Assembly (NCBI GenBank): GCA_028023455.1 | Contig: JAQFVV010006271.1 | Location: 124,001-188,000 of the forward strand | DNA length: 64,000 nt | Reading direction: 5' to 3' | DNA from: Epiperipatus broadwayi | Taxonomy: Eukaryota; Onychophora; Udeonychophora; Euonychophora; Peripatidae | Part shown: positions 47,316-57,905 of the stretch, piece after piece | How positions within the stretch are numbered: position 1 is the stretch's first letter | How the letters are laid out: every line of letters starts with the position of its first letter | Notes under the pieces: model-generated | Databases searched by the model: none | Told to the model about the DNA's origin: nothing | The model's input: only the letters and a program-made list of their open reading frames with translations | Made by a program: the position numbers and the translations under genes

Positions 47316-49328
47316 CTAATTATAGTTATACCTTTTCTTTCATTTTACTCATCTCTATTCTGCATTCTCTCTGGGTTCAAACTTCTGGGAAGACCAACTA
47401 AACTACTAGAAAGGATAGTGAAATTCACTTGAACTCCTTTCCATACTTGTAGAGTCCTTCAATCAGGATACACTGGATCTATGGAACCCACATCTTTACA
47501 ATTAAAGATCTGAACAGATGGGTGCACTGCTACAGGTTATTCTATGCCATAATTTTCTGAACAAACTTGGTTATCATTTTAGGGATGTTTCTTTACTGGA
47601 TAACTTAATATAAACTACAAATTCATGTGACTTCCATGGTAAGCTTATTTTCCATGAAATGGATTTACACCTTCATTCTTTTCTTTCTTCTTAAATGTGA
47701 TTTGATGATAATATGACCAAATTTACCATATCAGAATTCCATTACCCACTTTAACTATTAGAAATTTGTCTCTGGTAATTCTAGAATTATACCCCTGAGT
47801 GCTTTGTTTCTTATCATTTTAGTAATGGCAATCCAAAATGTTTTTTTTTTTGTTTGTTTTCTTTTATTATCGCGCTGAACTGTGTACGATTAGATGATTT
47901 CCAAAATCATGTGAGGGTTATATCTTTAATTAATATCTATGCAAACCATGAAGAAAAACATTCAACAAAAGTTTATATCTATTCCATAACCAGCAGGTCC
48001 CATAAACAAAAAAAAAATATATGCCACATCACGAACAGCAGTAGAATTACCATCAAACTCCCTCTCAGACTAAAAAAAATATTCAGCAACCAAACAGCAT
48101 AACAAGCCAAAAAATAATAATCTTCTAATTATCCTCTACACCTCAAACATCAGTTATTATATATCCCTCAGTCCCCCACAAGTGGCAATTGTTTCTATTC
48201 CTCTTCCAGATATTGCGTCAGATGATTTTATTTTGAGTACACTCTTTTACAAATTTTGTTTCAAAATCTCTCTTTTTCCTATTTTTTTTTTAGGAATTTC
48301 AAACTCCATATTGGAGTAATAGACCACCCACATTCTTTAGATAAAACGCTTTTAATTCGATTTTACAAATTAATTAAAACTACTCCACCTGATTATATAC
48401 AAAAAAAAAAATAGATATAAATAGAAAGACAAAGATTTATTAAGTCCACCCTTTTAATGGAAGATTCTTTTCACAAAAAAAAAATATTTTTTTTTTAAAA
48501 AAAAAACATTTTAAAAACTATCAAAAAAAGAAAATAAAAAAAAAATTAAATATACAAAAATCTTTATACATATAGGTCTTGGAACATTTGCAATAAATAT
48601 AATACACATCCTAATAACTACACACAAAGAGATAAATACATAAAATATTCGACTATATAAACAAATGTTAATTCTTTTATTTCTTCATATAAATTTATTA
48701 ATACTTTTATCGAAAGGATATACATTTATAGTATGTGTTAATAATTCCAAAATAAACTAATATATATGTTAATTATGTAAGGAGATGAGAATCTAGTATA
48801 GACTAACTCTCAGTGTTTATTCAACAAATTGAATAAAGTTAGCTGTGCCAAATCGTTGGCTACAGCCATCTTGTACAGGGACGTTCTACGGTCTGGCGCA
48901 ATATATATATATATAATGCTTCAAGAATAAGACTCATGCAATTGTTACAATACATAATTGAAATGTCACTTAAACATAGCACAATTTTTTTTTACAAAAA
49001 GAGACCAATTTTAAATAATCTTCTTCTTTAAATAAATGAACAAAAGAAAAAAAACAAGTAACTCCAAGATGCATTTTTTCTGAATCAGCTTCAACAGTGT
49101 TTCAGGTTATCAAAACATCCCAACTGCCTTCATTGTTTATTTATCGATAATTTATGGTTTAATCTATTAGTACATGTCTATTGCTCAATCTTAATGATGA
49201 TTCACTTTTTTTTTTAAAAAAAAAAAAATATCAATGTTATTAAAGATTTATTAGTCTAAACATTGTTGTATTAATATTAGTCAGATACGGGCTTTAAACT
49301 CAATTAAAAAACAGTATGTCTATTATTA
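46706..49328. other. Non-coding stretch
   Basis: No gene is supported. A (TA)n tract lies at about 47279-47319. 48830-48900 is less AT-rich (GTTGGCTACAGCCATC, GTTCTACGGTCTGGCGC) and abuts a (TA)n run at 48901-48915, which suggests the end of an unidentified element inserted at TA repeats. Confidence 0.5.
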
Positions 49329-49480
49329 TTATATATATGGTATATGAGCACAAACTTTCACACTTCCCACCATTCTCCACTCTATCTTATAACACTGATA
49401 CACTTGAACACATATATGTTGAAAAGATAAATAATCACCAATATCCGTATTTCATGCTAAACCAGCAATCATCAGTTGGT
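49329..49480 (-). mobile_element. Hammerhead-family C element
   Basis: Same family as 530-656 and 2032-2180, but this copy retains the ribozyme core at its high-coordinate end. The low-coordinate end begins at a TA run (about 49328-49337). On the minus strand it goes from the hammerhead through CTTTTCAACATATATG and a TGAAAGTTTGTGC block to the TA run. Confidence 0.6.
49437..49480 (-). ncRNA. Hammerhead ribozyme, family C
   Basis: On the minus strand: stem I strand ACCAA, core CTGATGA (49475-49469), stem II TGCT-GGTTT-AGCA, GAAA (49453-49450), a short weak stem III (two A-U pairs certain), an AUA cleavage triplet ending at 49442, and stem I strand TTGGT, complementary to ACCAA over all five positions. 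Core residues are complete. The weak stem III and the U-U pair next to the core may make it slow. Confidence 0.65.
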
Positions 49481-51412
49481 CCAGATTATCATCTCTACAC
49501 ATATATGCAATAATTGCTCAGATATATATTAAGATAGCCAATCTTCCTACATTAAAGTATATATTTTAATATATCATTCAATATTCCTTTATTTTAAACA
49601 AATGAATAAAAATATTTTTTAAAAGGCACATAAATTCCAAGGTGTGTGCCGGACGATCTAACTTTATCAGGTGGCCCAAAAATTATTCCAAATCTTCATC
49701 ATTGTTCATTATTTATCTATCTATTCTAATGTGATTTAACTTGAAATGGAATAACTTGAAGTCCATCTTAATAATGATCTATCTTTTGGATGAATATGTC
49801 AGTCTTATTAATAATTATTTATTAGAGTAGATATTGCTATATTGATATGTGAATTTCATTCATACATAGCTTTGTTTTAATTTTCTTTTTTCCTTCATAT
49901 ATGCATCATATATATATTTCTAAAGTTACTATTCAAAATTACTCTCCTTTAAACAAGTAACAAAGTTATCAAAAATAGAAATATTCTCCAAAATTCATTT
50001 GTAGTGAATTAACTTTAACAATTGACATCAAACTCCCAAATGTCTTCGATATATTCATCTAATGCATTATTAAGGCTGTATACAAATGGATAACTCTGGC
50101 ATAACCTTAATTATGACTTCTATTGGATAAATTTATCAACTATATTTGTAGATTAAATTGTAGTAAGGTACCGTGAATAAATAATGAATGATGACGAAGA
50201 TATTTGGGAGACTTTGATGATATGGTTTGACTGAGAAAACTAGTTGAAGTAAAAACGTATCTTGAGAATTAGTTGCTTATGTCTTTTTTTTTCTCTTCGA
50301 AAAAATATTTATTTAATAATATAAAAGTGTGAAAAATAAGACGAAGTTAGAATAGGTTGGACATAATTAAAGTTTATAATAAAATAGCTTCACTGATGTG
50401 CGTTTAGAGTGCAACATATAGAATAAAAGATATATTGATTTTTATCCGAGATTCAAAGTCTACACCAGGTTCGTATTAATATAATTTCTAAATTAATTAA
50501 TAATTATTAATATCATTGATATAATTACCCGAAAAGATTGCAGATCGTGGTTGGAGACTATAAATCGCCTTTTTTTCTCTTTTGTGAGTATTTGTGTATA
50601 CATATAAAAGTTATAGGAAAGTAATTAAAGATTGTCAATAAAAAATAAATAAATTAATTAATCAGTGTATAACTAATAATGAGGTGTTCGAGCATTGGAA
50701 AAAATAGTATGAGCTATAAATAATTGAAAGATTATTCAAATGGTCAGGTGACATTTTCCATTCGAGCTAACACATTGAGCTACAATCCAGGAATAAGAAT
50801 AAAATAATCTAATGATTAATTAATCCAGAGATCAGGTGAAGATCAAGCATTTAAAGTAATAAATAGTTAATCACTTGAGATAATATGGCATCGAATATTG
50901 GATATAACAAGATGAAGTATAATCCAGGCACAAAACAATTAATTGAATTATTTGTTACTCAAGCCAACAAGTGACATTAACTGCGTTAGAAGTAATATAT
51001 TGAACTATAATCCAAGGACAAATAAATATTGAATTGATTAGTTATTTGAGATAAAATGATATTTAAGTGTTGGAAGTAACACATAACTATAATCAGAAAT
51101 AATTCAATGGTTAATTATTCAGAGGTCTGGTGACATTTAAACAATTGAAGTAACAAACTGATCTATAACCTGTGAACAAAAATAGCTGCATAGTTAGTCA
51201 ATCGCGAGTACAGGTGGCATTTGAACATTGGAAGTAATAGATTGAACTATAATCTATAGATGAAAATAATTGAATAATTAGTTATTCAAAAAGTTAGCCG
51301 AAATTTGAGCATTGAGAATAAGTTGAGATATAATCCCATAGAAATAAAAATTTGAATGGCTGGCCATGAAATCATGTAACATTTACACATTGTAAATGAT
51401 TGAAAAACTTTT
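49481..51412. other. Non-coding stretch
   Basis: AT-rich. From 50700 to 51330 a loosely repeated phrase recurs (ATAATTGAATGGTTAGTTATTC...GGTGACATTTGAACATTGGAAGTAA...TGAACTATAATCCA), about 5-6 diverged units with a period near 100 bp. No gene recognised. Confidence 0.5.
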
Positions 51413-51500
51413 CATGTGTCATTGCATCGGCTGGGAAGCGAATCCGCTAACCCAGGACAACTTCTTGTAAGGCAGTTGTGCTGACCTCTGGACCACCAAC
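51413..51500 (-). mobile_element. Short tRNA-derived SINE, copy 3 (88 bp)
   Basis: An 88-bp insertion is bounded by a 15-bp target duplication with one mismatch (GATTGAAAAACTTTT at 51398-51412 and GATTGAAGAACTTTT at 51501-51515). On the minus strand, box A TGGTCCAGAGG (51495-51485) fits the pol III consensus. An anticodon arm with a CTTACAA loop (Val-type TAC) and a box B-like GGATTCGCTTCC follow. The tail GATGCAATGACACATG is shared with the two other copies. The whole element is little more than a tRNA. Confidence 0.75.
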
Positions 51501-51721
51501 GATTGAAGAACTTTTATCTCTGAAATGCAACACTTTACCACTGCTTAAATCTGCACATCCATAGATTGTTCAGCAACCATTTGCTTTCAGCTTTACTGTT
51601 AGTAAAAATAATTGTACTAATTTTTAAGCATAATAGTCTCACTGTATGTATATATATGTATTATAGCCATACTTTTTACAAAAATAGATAAATCATTTTA
51701 ATTATTATTATTATTTTTTAG

Positions 51722-51964
51722 CCTACCCACTCAGACATTGTATGGGGAAAAAGTGTGAAGCATTATTGTGATGATTCAGATCTTGAGGTATCAGATGATG
51801 ATATTGATGATACTTATAGTGAGACTCAGATAGAGCTAAAAAGAAAAACATCTAGTCTATCAGTTCTAAAAAAATCTAGTGAAGAGAGCCTTAAGTCTAA
51901 GGAATACTTGAAGAAAAAATATTTACTCACCAGAAGCGCATTCGATGGGACTTTTTATAATTAA
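51722..51964 (+). CDS. Terminal coding exon of unknown host protein
   Basis: The acceptor (T-rich tract then TTTTTTTAG) ends at 51721. The frame opens PTHSDIVWGKSVKHYC and runs 80 codons to a TAA at 51962-51964. It has an acidic stretch (DDSDLEVSDDDIDDTYSE), a Ser/Lys-rich helix (KKSSEESLKSKEYLKKKYLL) and ends SAFDGTFYN. The acceptor is phase 0 and matches the phase-0 donor at 4203, so I infer the same gene, with a total of 401 residues if no exon lies between. No family recognised. Casein-kinase-type acidic sites are plausible. Confidence 0.55.
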   Translation, partial: PTHSDIVWGKSVKHYCDDSDLEVSDDDIDDTYSETQIELKRKTSSLSVLKKSSEESLKSKEYLKKKYLLTRSAFDGTFYN

Positions 51965-51977
51965 TTTATTCAGAAAA

Positions 51978-51983
51978 AATAAA
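51978..51983 (+). promoter_or_regulatory. AATAAA polyadenylation signal candidate
   Basis: AATAAA lies 14 nt after the stop codon of the terminal exon. A very short 3' UTR is possible, but AT-rich sequence makes chance occurrence likely. A longer UTR would include the ATT/AGT microsatellite. Confidence 0.3.
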
Positions 51984-52532
51984 GTGTTATTAACAATATT
52001 TTGTTCAGTAATAATAGTTTTTTCTTTACTTTTGTATTTATTTGCCTTTTTTTTTCATTTTCATTTGATGTTTTTTTTTTTTGTATTATTTTTCATAACT
52101 TTCTTTTTTTATTTTTTCCACTGCTATTTTAAAACTGTTTTTTATCATTTTATTTTTTTGTATTGATTTGTTTTTTAGTTCAATTTTGTTCATAGTCTAC
52201 TTTTATCATATTTTATATTACATTTGTATTTTACTGCTGTTAGTATTTCTGTCATTTTTAAAATATCGTTTTTATTTCTTTTTTGTTTTAATTTCATTTC
52301 AATTCATTTTTTTCAGTTCCGTTTTACTTTTCACTTTATTATTTAATTTCTTCATGGATATTTTAAAAAATTTCTTATCTATTTTTTTTTTTTTGCTTCT
52401 TTTTTTTTTATTTTATATTATTTCATTTTTTATTTCTGTGACATCTTTATCAACCATAAGAATATATATATTATTTAATTATAAAATTTTACATAGAAAT
52501 GTTGATTTACACAACACCATAGTTTTTTTTTA

Positions 52533-53062
<530 letters not shown>

Positions 53063-54981
53063 TAATATTTTATTCTTCATTTTTGTCATCAATGTCTTAG
53101 CTCTTTAATTTTGATATTGCTGCTCTTAATTTACCAATTCTATTTTTTATTTATCATATCATATTGACCAACTTGTTTTAACATATGTACTAAACCAGAG
53201 TTGTGCATACTTGTTCAGGACAAATGTTACATGTAATTTTCTCCATGTTCCATCATTCACCCTTTATATATTACATGCATAGTTTTAAAATACTTTTCTA
53301 TTTGTTCTTTTTTTGAAAATGACCACTTGCATTTATATATAACATTTCAGAATTTTTTGCATTCATCATTGTGAAAAAAAACTGTTCTGCCTATTATGAA
53401 TCAAGATTGTATGTCTTTCTCTACAATTGGTTCAGACATTATACTCCCCCTCCTTTAAAATATGCTAAAATATTGACATTTCATAATTACTTAAAAATGT
53501 GCATCTACCTCAACAAAAAACACAGTTACAGCTTCTGAATGAGTGAATGTATGTTTATCATTGTGCTTTTACATTGTGCAGTAAACACATTTGAGCTGAT
53601 GAATTTGATATCAACATATGTATCAGAGTGCATTTCAAATGAAGCAGTGGGACATCCGATTCATTTATTGGCAAGTGACTGACCACAACTGTTGCATCAA
53701 TTTAAAGAGCCAATTTTTGCCTCTAGTGACTGTATGTATACAAAAAATGTATTTCTCCATATAGCTATCACTCTAGCATAATGTAGTGTTGATTATTCTT
53801 ACTTTTTTTTAAAGGTGATCATTTCAAAATGTCTTGGTAGACCGATTACAGTTCAAAATTGATGTCTTACTCATTCCTACCCTAAACCATTATGTGGATG
53901 AGAACTGTTCTTATTTTCTTTTGTTTAAATTTATACATATCTGGAAATACCTTTTTCAACTGCCTTTATATAAATATACTACTCTGTTTGTTAGATAGTT
54001 TTAGTATGAACAACTGTATTTATTAATTATGTTCATTCTCAAAGTTTTTTAACAGAATAAAAATTAACTGTCTTCGAAAGTTTAATATTAATTATATTAA
54101 AAGAGATTGTGTTTACATGGAGGTTGATTTGAATGTTCATCTAGTCTAATCATCTCTGTCATGTCTATAAAAATGGAGATTACTAATGTAAGTACACATT
54201 GTAATTTTCCTATGCTATCTAATAAAAAGATTGACATATTGATAGGGACAGTACTTGAAAATGTTAATGTTTCCAGGTTACATACACATACATATAGATA
54301 TACACTAAGGTAATTAAAATTATCTCAAATTCAAAATTAAGTCTAGTCAAAAAAAAAAATCTTTAGCATAACCACTGGTTTTCCTGCCAAAGCAGACTTT
54401 TCAACTGCAAAGAACTTATTACAAAACATTCTAATGTGAATAACACAGCACTGCATTCAGTGACCTCTACAGTTTATTTGTACAAATATTTATCATTAAT
54501 ATGGCTATATGTATATATAAATAAACATATTGTACCGAGATATATCAGGAAGGAGTGTGCTTTCTTCGGAGGTACACATAATTTTAAAAATAATATAAAT
54601 TGATAAACGATTTGTGTAAATATTAATAAAAATAAAAGATCTCGTAGGGTAAAATAAGAATAAAAAGATTTTTTTTCATAGACAGGTTATCGTCAAAAGC
54701 ATAAAATAAATAGTTTTATCATATAATTTTGAATCGTATGTAAATAAAACCTACAGAATTAAAAATTGAGTTAACTAGATTTGATTTAATTAAAATTTGA
54801 TTTAACTAAATTGAAATTCGATTTAAGATTGCTTTAAGAAAAAAAAAAGAAAAAGCAAGGTGGAATTCGTTTTGTCTTATAATCATAATAAAAAAGAAAA
54901 AATATATGTAATTAAAGGAATGTAGTGAACAATGGGAGCTAATGACAAACATAAGAAATTTCCATTAAACGGCTAATTAGT
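53063..54981. other. Non-coding stretch downstream of host gene
   Basis: No gene recognised. It may include 3' UTR of the host gene. Confidence 0.45.
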
Positions 54982-55082
54982 GAAAATAACTTTAACAAAG
55001 AAATTGAAAATAACTTTAACAAAGGAATTGCAATAACTATAACAAAGAAAGTGAAATAAAGAAATTGAAATAACTCTAGCAG
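54982..55082 (+). repeat. Four-unit short tandem repeat upstream of promoter
   Basis: AAAATAACTTTAACAAAG and variants occur four times with GAAATTG spacers. It lies about 120-220 bp upstream of the TATA box at 55203, a position where it could act as an upstream element. That function is inference. Confidence 0.55.
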
Positions 55083-55202
55083 AGAGTACAAAGAAATTAA
55101 ATAACCAATGCGAACACCAGAAAGTCAGCACGGACCATAACTGAAACACCAGAGGATTAGTTACGTATTGTAGATTGAATCCGCAAGATAAGGACCGTAA
55201 AA

Positions 55203-55210
55203 TATAAAAG
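55203..55210 (+). promoter_or_regulatory. TATA box of candidate leader exon
   Basis: TATAAAAG followed by GGGG is a strong TATA match in a less AT-rich context. A TTCACTTCAC start-like sequence lies about 28-30 bp downstream. Confidence 0.45.
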
Positions 55211-55232
55211 GGGCGAATTTTCTATTCATTCA

Positions 55233-55558
55233 CTTCACATCTTAATCTTAATCTTCTTACTTATTCATTCATTAATTATATTATTTTCATAGATAGAGAG
55301 TATACATCTAAAGTAAAATGCTGCATTGTTAAACCCATCGTGTGAACAACCGGCCGAATCCTTCCATGCAATACCAACAGCAGACAGTTCAAATTTCGAT
55401 CATGGTTGTGTAAAACAAGAAGGAGACGGAGTGTCCACGTGGAGCCCACAGGATCCCAATGACATCGGGAAACGGATTGCAAGGAGTTAGCGCTAACTGA
55501 CCGAATGAAACACTATCAGAAGCAACGCTCGGAACCGTGCAAAAGGGGAGAAAGCTAG
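55233..55558 (+). other. Candidate first (leader) exon
   Basis: From the predicted start near 55233 the sequence becomes markedly less AT-rich (55320-55555) and ends in a donor-like AGCTAG|GTAATG at 55559. It has no long open frame, so it would be a 5' leader, of a gene continuing to the right or of an LTR-type element. I see no matching LTR partner in the window. Confidence 0.3.
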
Positions 55559-55673
55559 GTAATGTTTATTTCAATTTCTAATTCACTAATAAAAAGCCGT
55601 AATAATAAACTCTGAACTTTATGTTACGAACAATAACTACTAAGTGTCTTTAGCTCCATTACCCAGAGACTTT

Positions 55674-55873
55674 AGTGTGATTTCAAATATAAGTATATGC
55701 GTATAATTATTTTCAAAATGTATTTATAATATGAGATTTCAGTGTGATTTCAAATATAAGTGTATGCGTATAATTATTTTCAAAATGTATTTATAATGTG
55801 AGATTTCAGTGTGATTCCAAATATAAGTGTATGCGTATAATTATTTTCAAAATGTATTTATAATATGAGATTT
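55674..55873 (+). repeat. Three-copy 67-bp minisatellite
   Basis: Units starting AGTGTGATTTCAAATATAAG at 55674, 55741 and 55808 are nearly identical, with a period of exactly 67 bp. Confidence 0.95.
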
Positions 55874-56475
55874 TATTGTATTAAATATTATCTGAACTTG
55901 AACGAAAGTGTAGTTAATTATATTATAAGACCAAACGAAGTGTAGTAGCGTAAATGGAGATTTCATGGTTTAGTAATTACTTAAATTAGATTTAAATTAA
56001 ATAATTAAATAAAAGAAAAAGAGAAAGCGAGAAAATTAGCGCAGAGAAAGATTCTAAAATTGATTTTTAGGTAGGCGGAGTATATTTTATTGATTATTGT
56101 AGCTGAGCTAGTGGGAGCGGGTACTAGATCGTATTGGTCAAGCAGACTTGTCGACAAGGTCGGCTGGCGCCCATAGGATTTTTCCTTTAAATAAATAAAA
56201 AGTTTGATTGGCTAATATGTAGTCTAGTAAACGAGTATAAATGGTATTGGCAAATGTTTTCCAATGATATTGATTACTCTACCCGAAGTATTGACAGCCC
56301 TGTGATAGGATTTTGTGTAAGAGGGAGGTACAAAATTCTGATCGAGTCGTTATTATAAAAATTAAAACATTGTTATTGATTTATATAAATGATGTTTTTA
56401 TAAAGTTTACGAACGACGGTAAAAGAGGATTTAGGTATAATATACATGTACTTATGTTTCGATATTCTAAATTCT
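55874..56475. other. Non-coding stretch
   Basis: No gene recognised. TGGCGCCCA at 56165-56173 resembles the start of a retroviral-type primer binding site but is only a short match. Confidence 0.45.
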
Positions 56476-56766
56476 AATGTGAAAAAATATTCATACAGAG
56501 TTTAAATATAAAATTTAATATTTATTGTACCGGACTTAGAGAATATTAATTTTTTGCTATTTTGAATACTATTAGTTTCTTGGTTCATTACATATTCATT
56601 TTATGTAATGAACCATACCTCTTATTTTACATTTGTGATAGTTTCTCTCTTCTCACACAACTGTTCATGAATATGATGTGAAAGCATCACCGAAAGCATA
56701 CTCAGTACAATAAATATTATTAAATTTTCTATTTAAACTCTGTATGTGTATTTTTCCACATTAATG
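56476..56766. repeat. Foldback repeat with internal hairpin
   Basis: About 55 bp at 56476-56530 is repeated inverted at 56709-56765 (shared CATACAGAGTTTAAATA). A perfect inner hairpin, GGTTCATTACAT / ATGTAATGAACC, lies at 56582-56614. The structure is MITE-like. No target duplication identified. Confidence 0.6.
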
Positions 56767-56917
56767 TATTTATGTATGCTTTTTGTGTACAAATACATTT
56801 ATTTTAAAATTATACATAAAAATTAAAGTTAATATTATTAGAAGCAAAGCAGTAGCACATGTTTGAATCTGCTTGTGTGATTTTATCAATGAAGAAATAA
56901 TATTGCTGTGTTTTTAT

Positions 56918-56921
<4 letters not shown>

Positions 56922-56953
<32 letters not shown>
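56922..56953. repeat. (TA)n microsatellite
   Basis: About 16 TA units. Confidence 0.85.
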
Positions 56954-56958
<5 letters not shown>

Positions 56959-57471
56959 CACAAAAAAAACTGTGGAATAAATTCCACAATATTCAAATTA
57001 CCAATATATAAAAATACATAATAGCTATAGTCAGCTTTATGCCTACCATACTGAATAGCATTTTACAGTTAAAATTTTGGAAAAAAAGCTCATTAAAGTC
57101 ACATAACAGTAATTTTCCCATGTGAATGACCAACTCTTCATAATAATTTATGTATATTAATACAATTATATTGTTTATTTAATAAATTGTCTGTCACATT
57201 TATAATTTATGAAAGATATTTTATATACATTAGATGGTGGAAGAAAATTATTGAAAGAAAACATGGATTTCATTACCATACTTACATAATAGAGTATGTA
57301 GTAAGATTACATCTTGTTTTTTTCTCATTTGAATGTTGCATTTAATGTGTGACCAAATATTGGTAAATTAATTATTAATGAAAAGAAAGCTGATGGAGCA
57401 ACTTATGTAATATTAAATATAAAGTGGCATGCTGATGTGGATCCACATATATTGGTGAGTTAAAATGTGCA

Positions 57472-57777
57472 TTGGAAAAGAGAATTCATGCACATAAACT
57501 TTTATATAATAAATTACTCTATTTTGTGGATAGATTTAAATCTGTGTTTGCAGACCATAGAGTTATTTATAGTGGAAGATTTTGCTTTGACAGCATTTGT
57601 AATTTACAAGTGGAAAATGATTTTTTAAAAAAAAATAAAGAAAAATATTTTATAAATATGACCAACAGCTTATTAAATAAACAATATAATTGTGTTAATA
57701 TATGTAAATTATGGAAAATTGACCATTTATGTAGAAATATTACTATTATATATAGAGCTTGCAAAATAAGCTCTTAA
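57472..57777 (+). CDS. Unrecognised ORF fragment
   Basis: An open frame of about 101 codons (HAHKLLYNKLLYFVDRFKSV ... IYSGRFCFDSICNL) has no recognised family. A preceding frame (GKLIINEKKADGATYVILNI...) ends at a good donor-like TTG|GTGAGT (57454-57460). It could be a decayed transposon gene or an exon pair, but the AT-rich codons and lack of a clear start keep this weak. Confidence 0.2.
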   Translation: MEKRIHAHKLLYNKLLYFVDRFKSVFADHRVIYSGRFCFDSICNLQVENDFLKKNKEKYFINMTNSLLNKQYNCVNICKLWKIDHLCRNITIIYRACKISS

Positions 57778-57905
57778 CAAGCTTTGTAGAATATCCCCAA
57801 CATAGGTGAAAGCTCTATAGTCTCTATACATAACATTTGTAAATACAAGCTTATTAAATTAGGTCATGTGACATCTAACTTGATTTTTTTTTAATATTAC
57901 TATTG
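57775..57905 (+). repeat. Hammerhead-family B body fragment
   Basis: It contains GCTCTTAACAAGC, a central CTCTATAGTCTC..., ATTTGTAAATACAAGCTTA and TTAGGTCATGTGACATC, ending in a T-run, as in the other family B copies. The ribozyme end is missing or too diverged to read (only ATATCCCCAACATAGG remains). Confidence 0.5.

Larger units (their letters stand above)
4203..51721 (+). other. Inferred 47.5 kb transposon-rich intron
   Basis: The donor GTAGAT at 4203 and the acceptor TTTTTTTAG ending at 51721 are both phase 0, and both flanking exons are hydrophilic and unlike any transposon protein. I infer one intron, though further small exons could hide inside it. It contains most of the mobile elements listed here. 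Confidence 0.4.

Noticed and set aside
56165-56173. Retroviral-type primer binding site TGGCGCCCA
   Set aside because: Only nine bases match, no LTR pair or pol gene is seen nearby.
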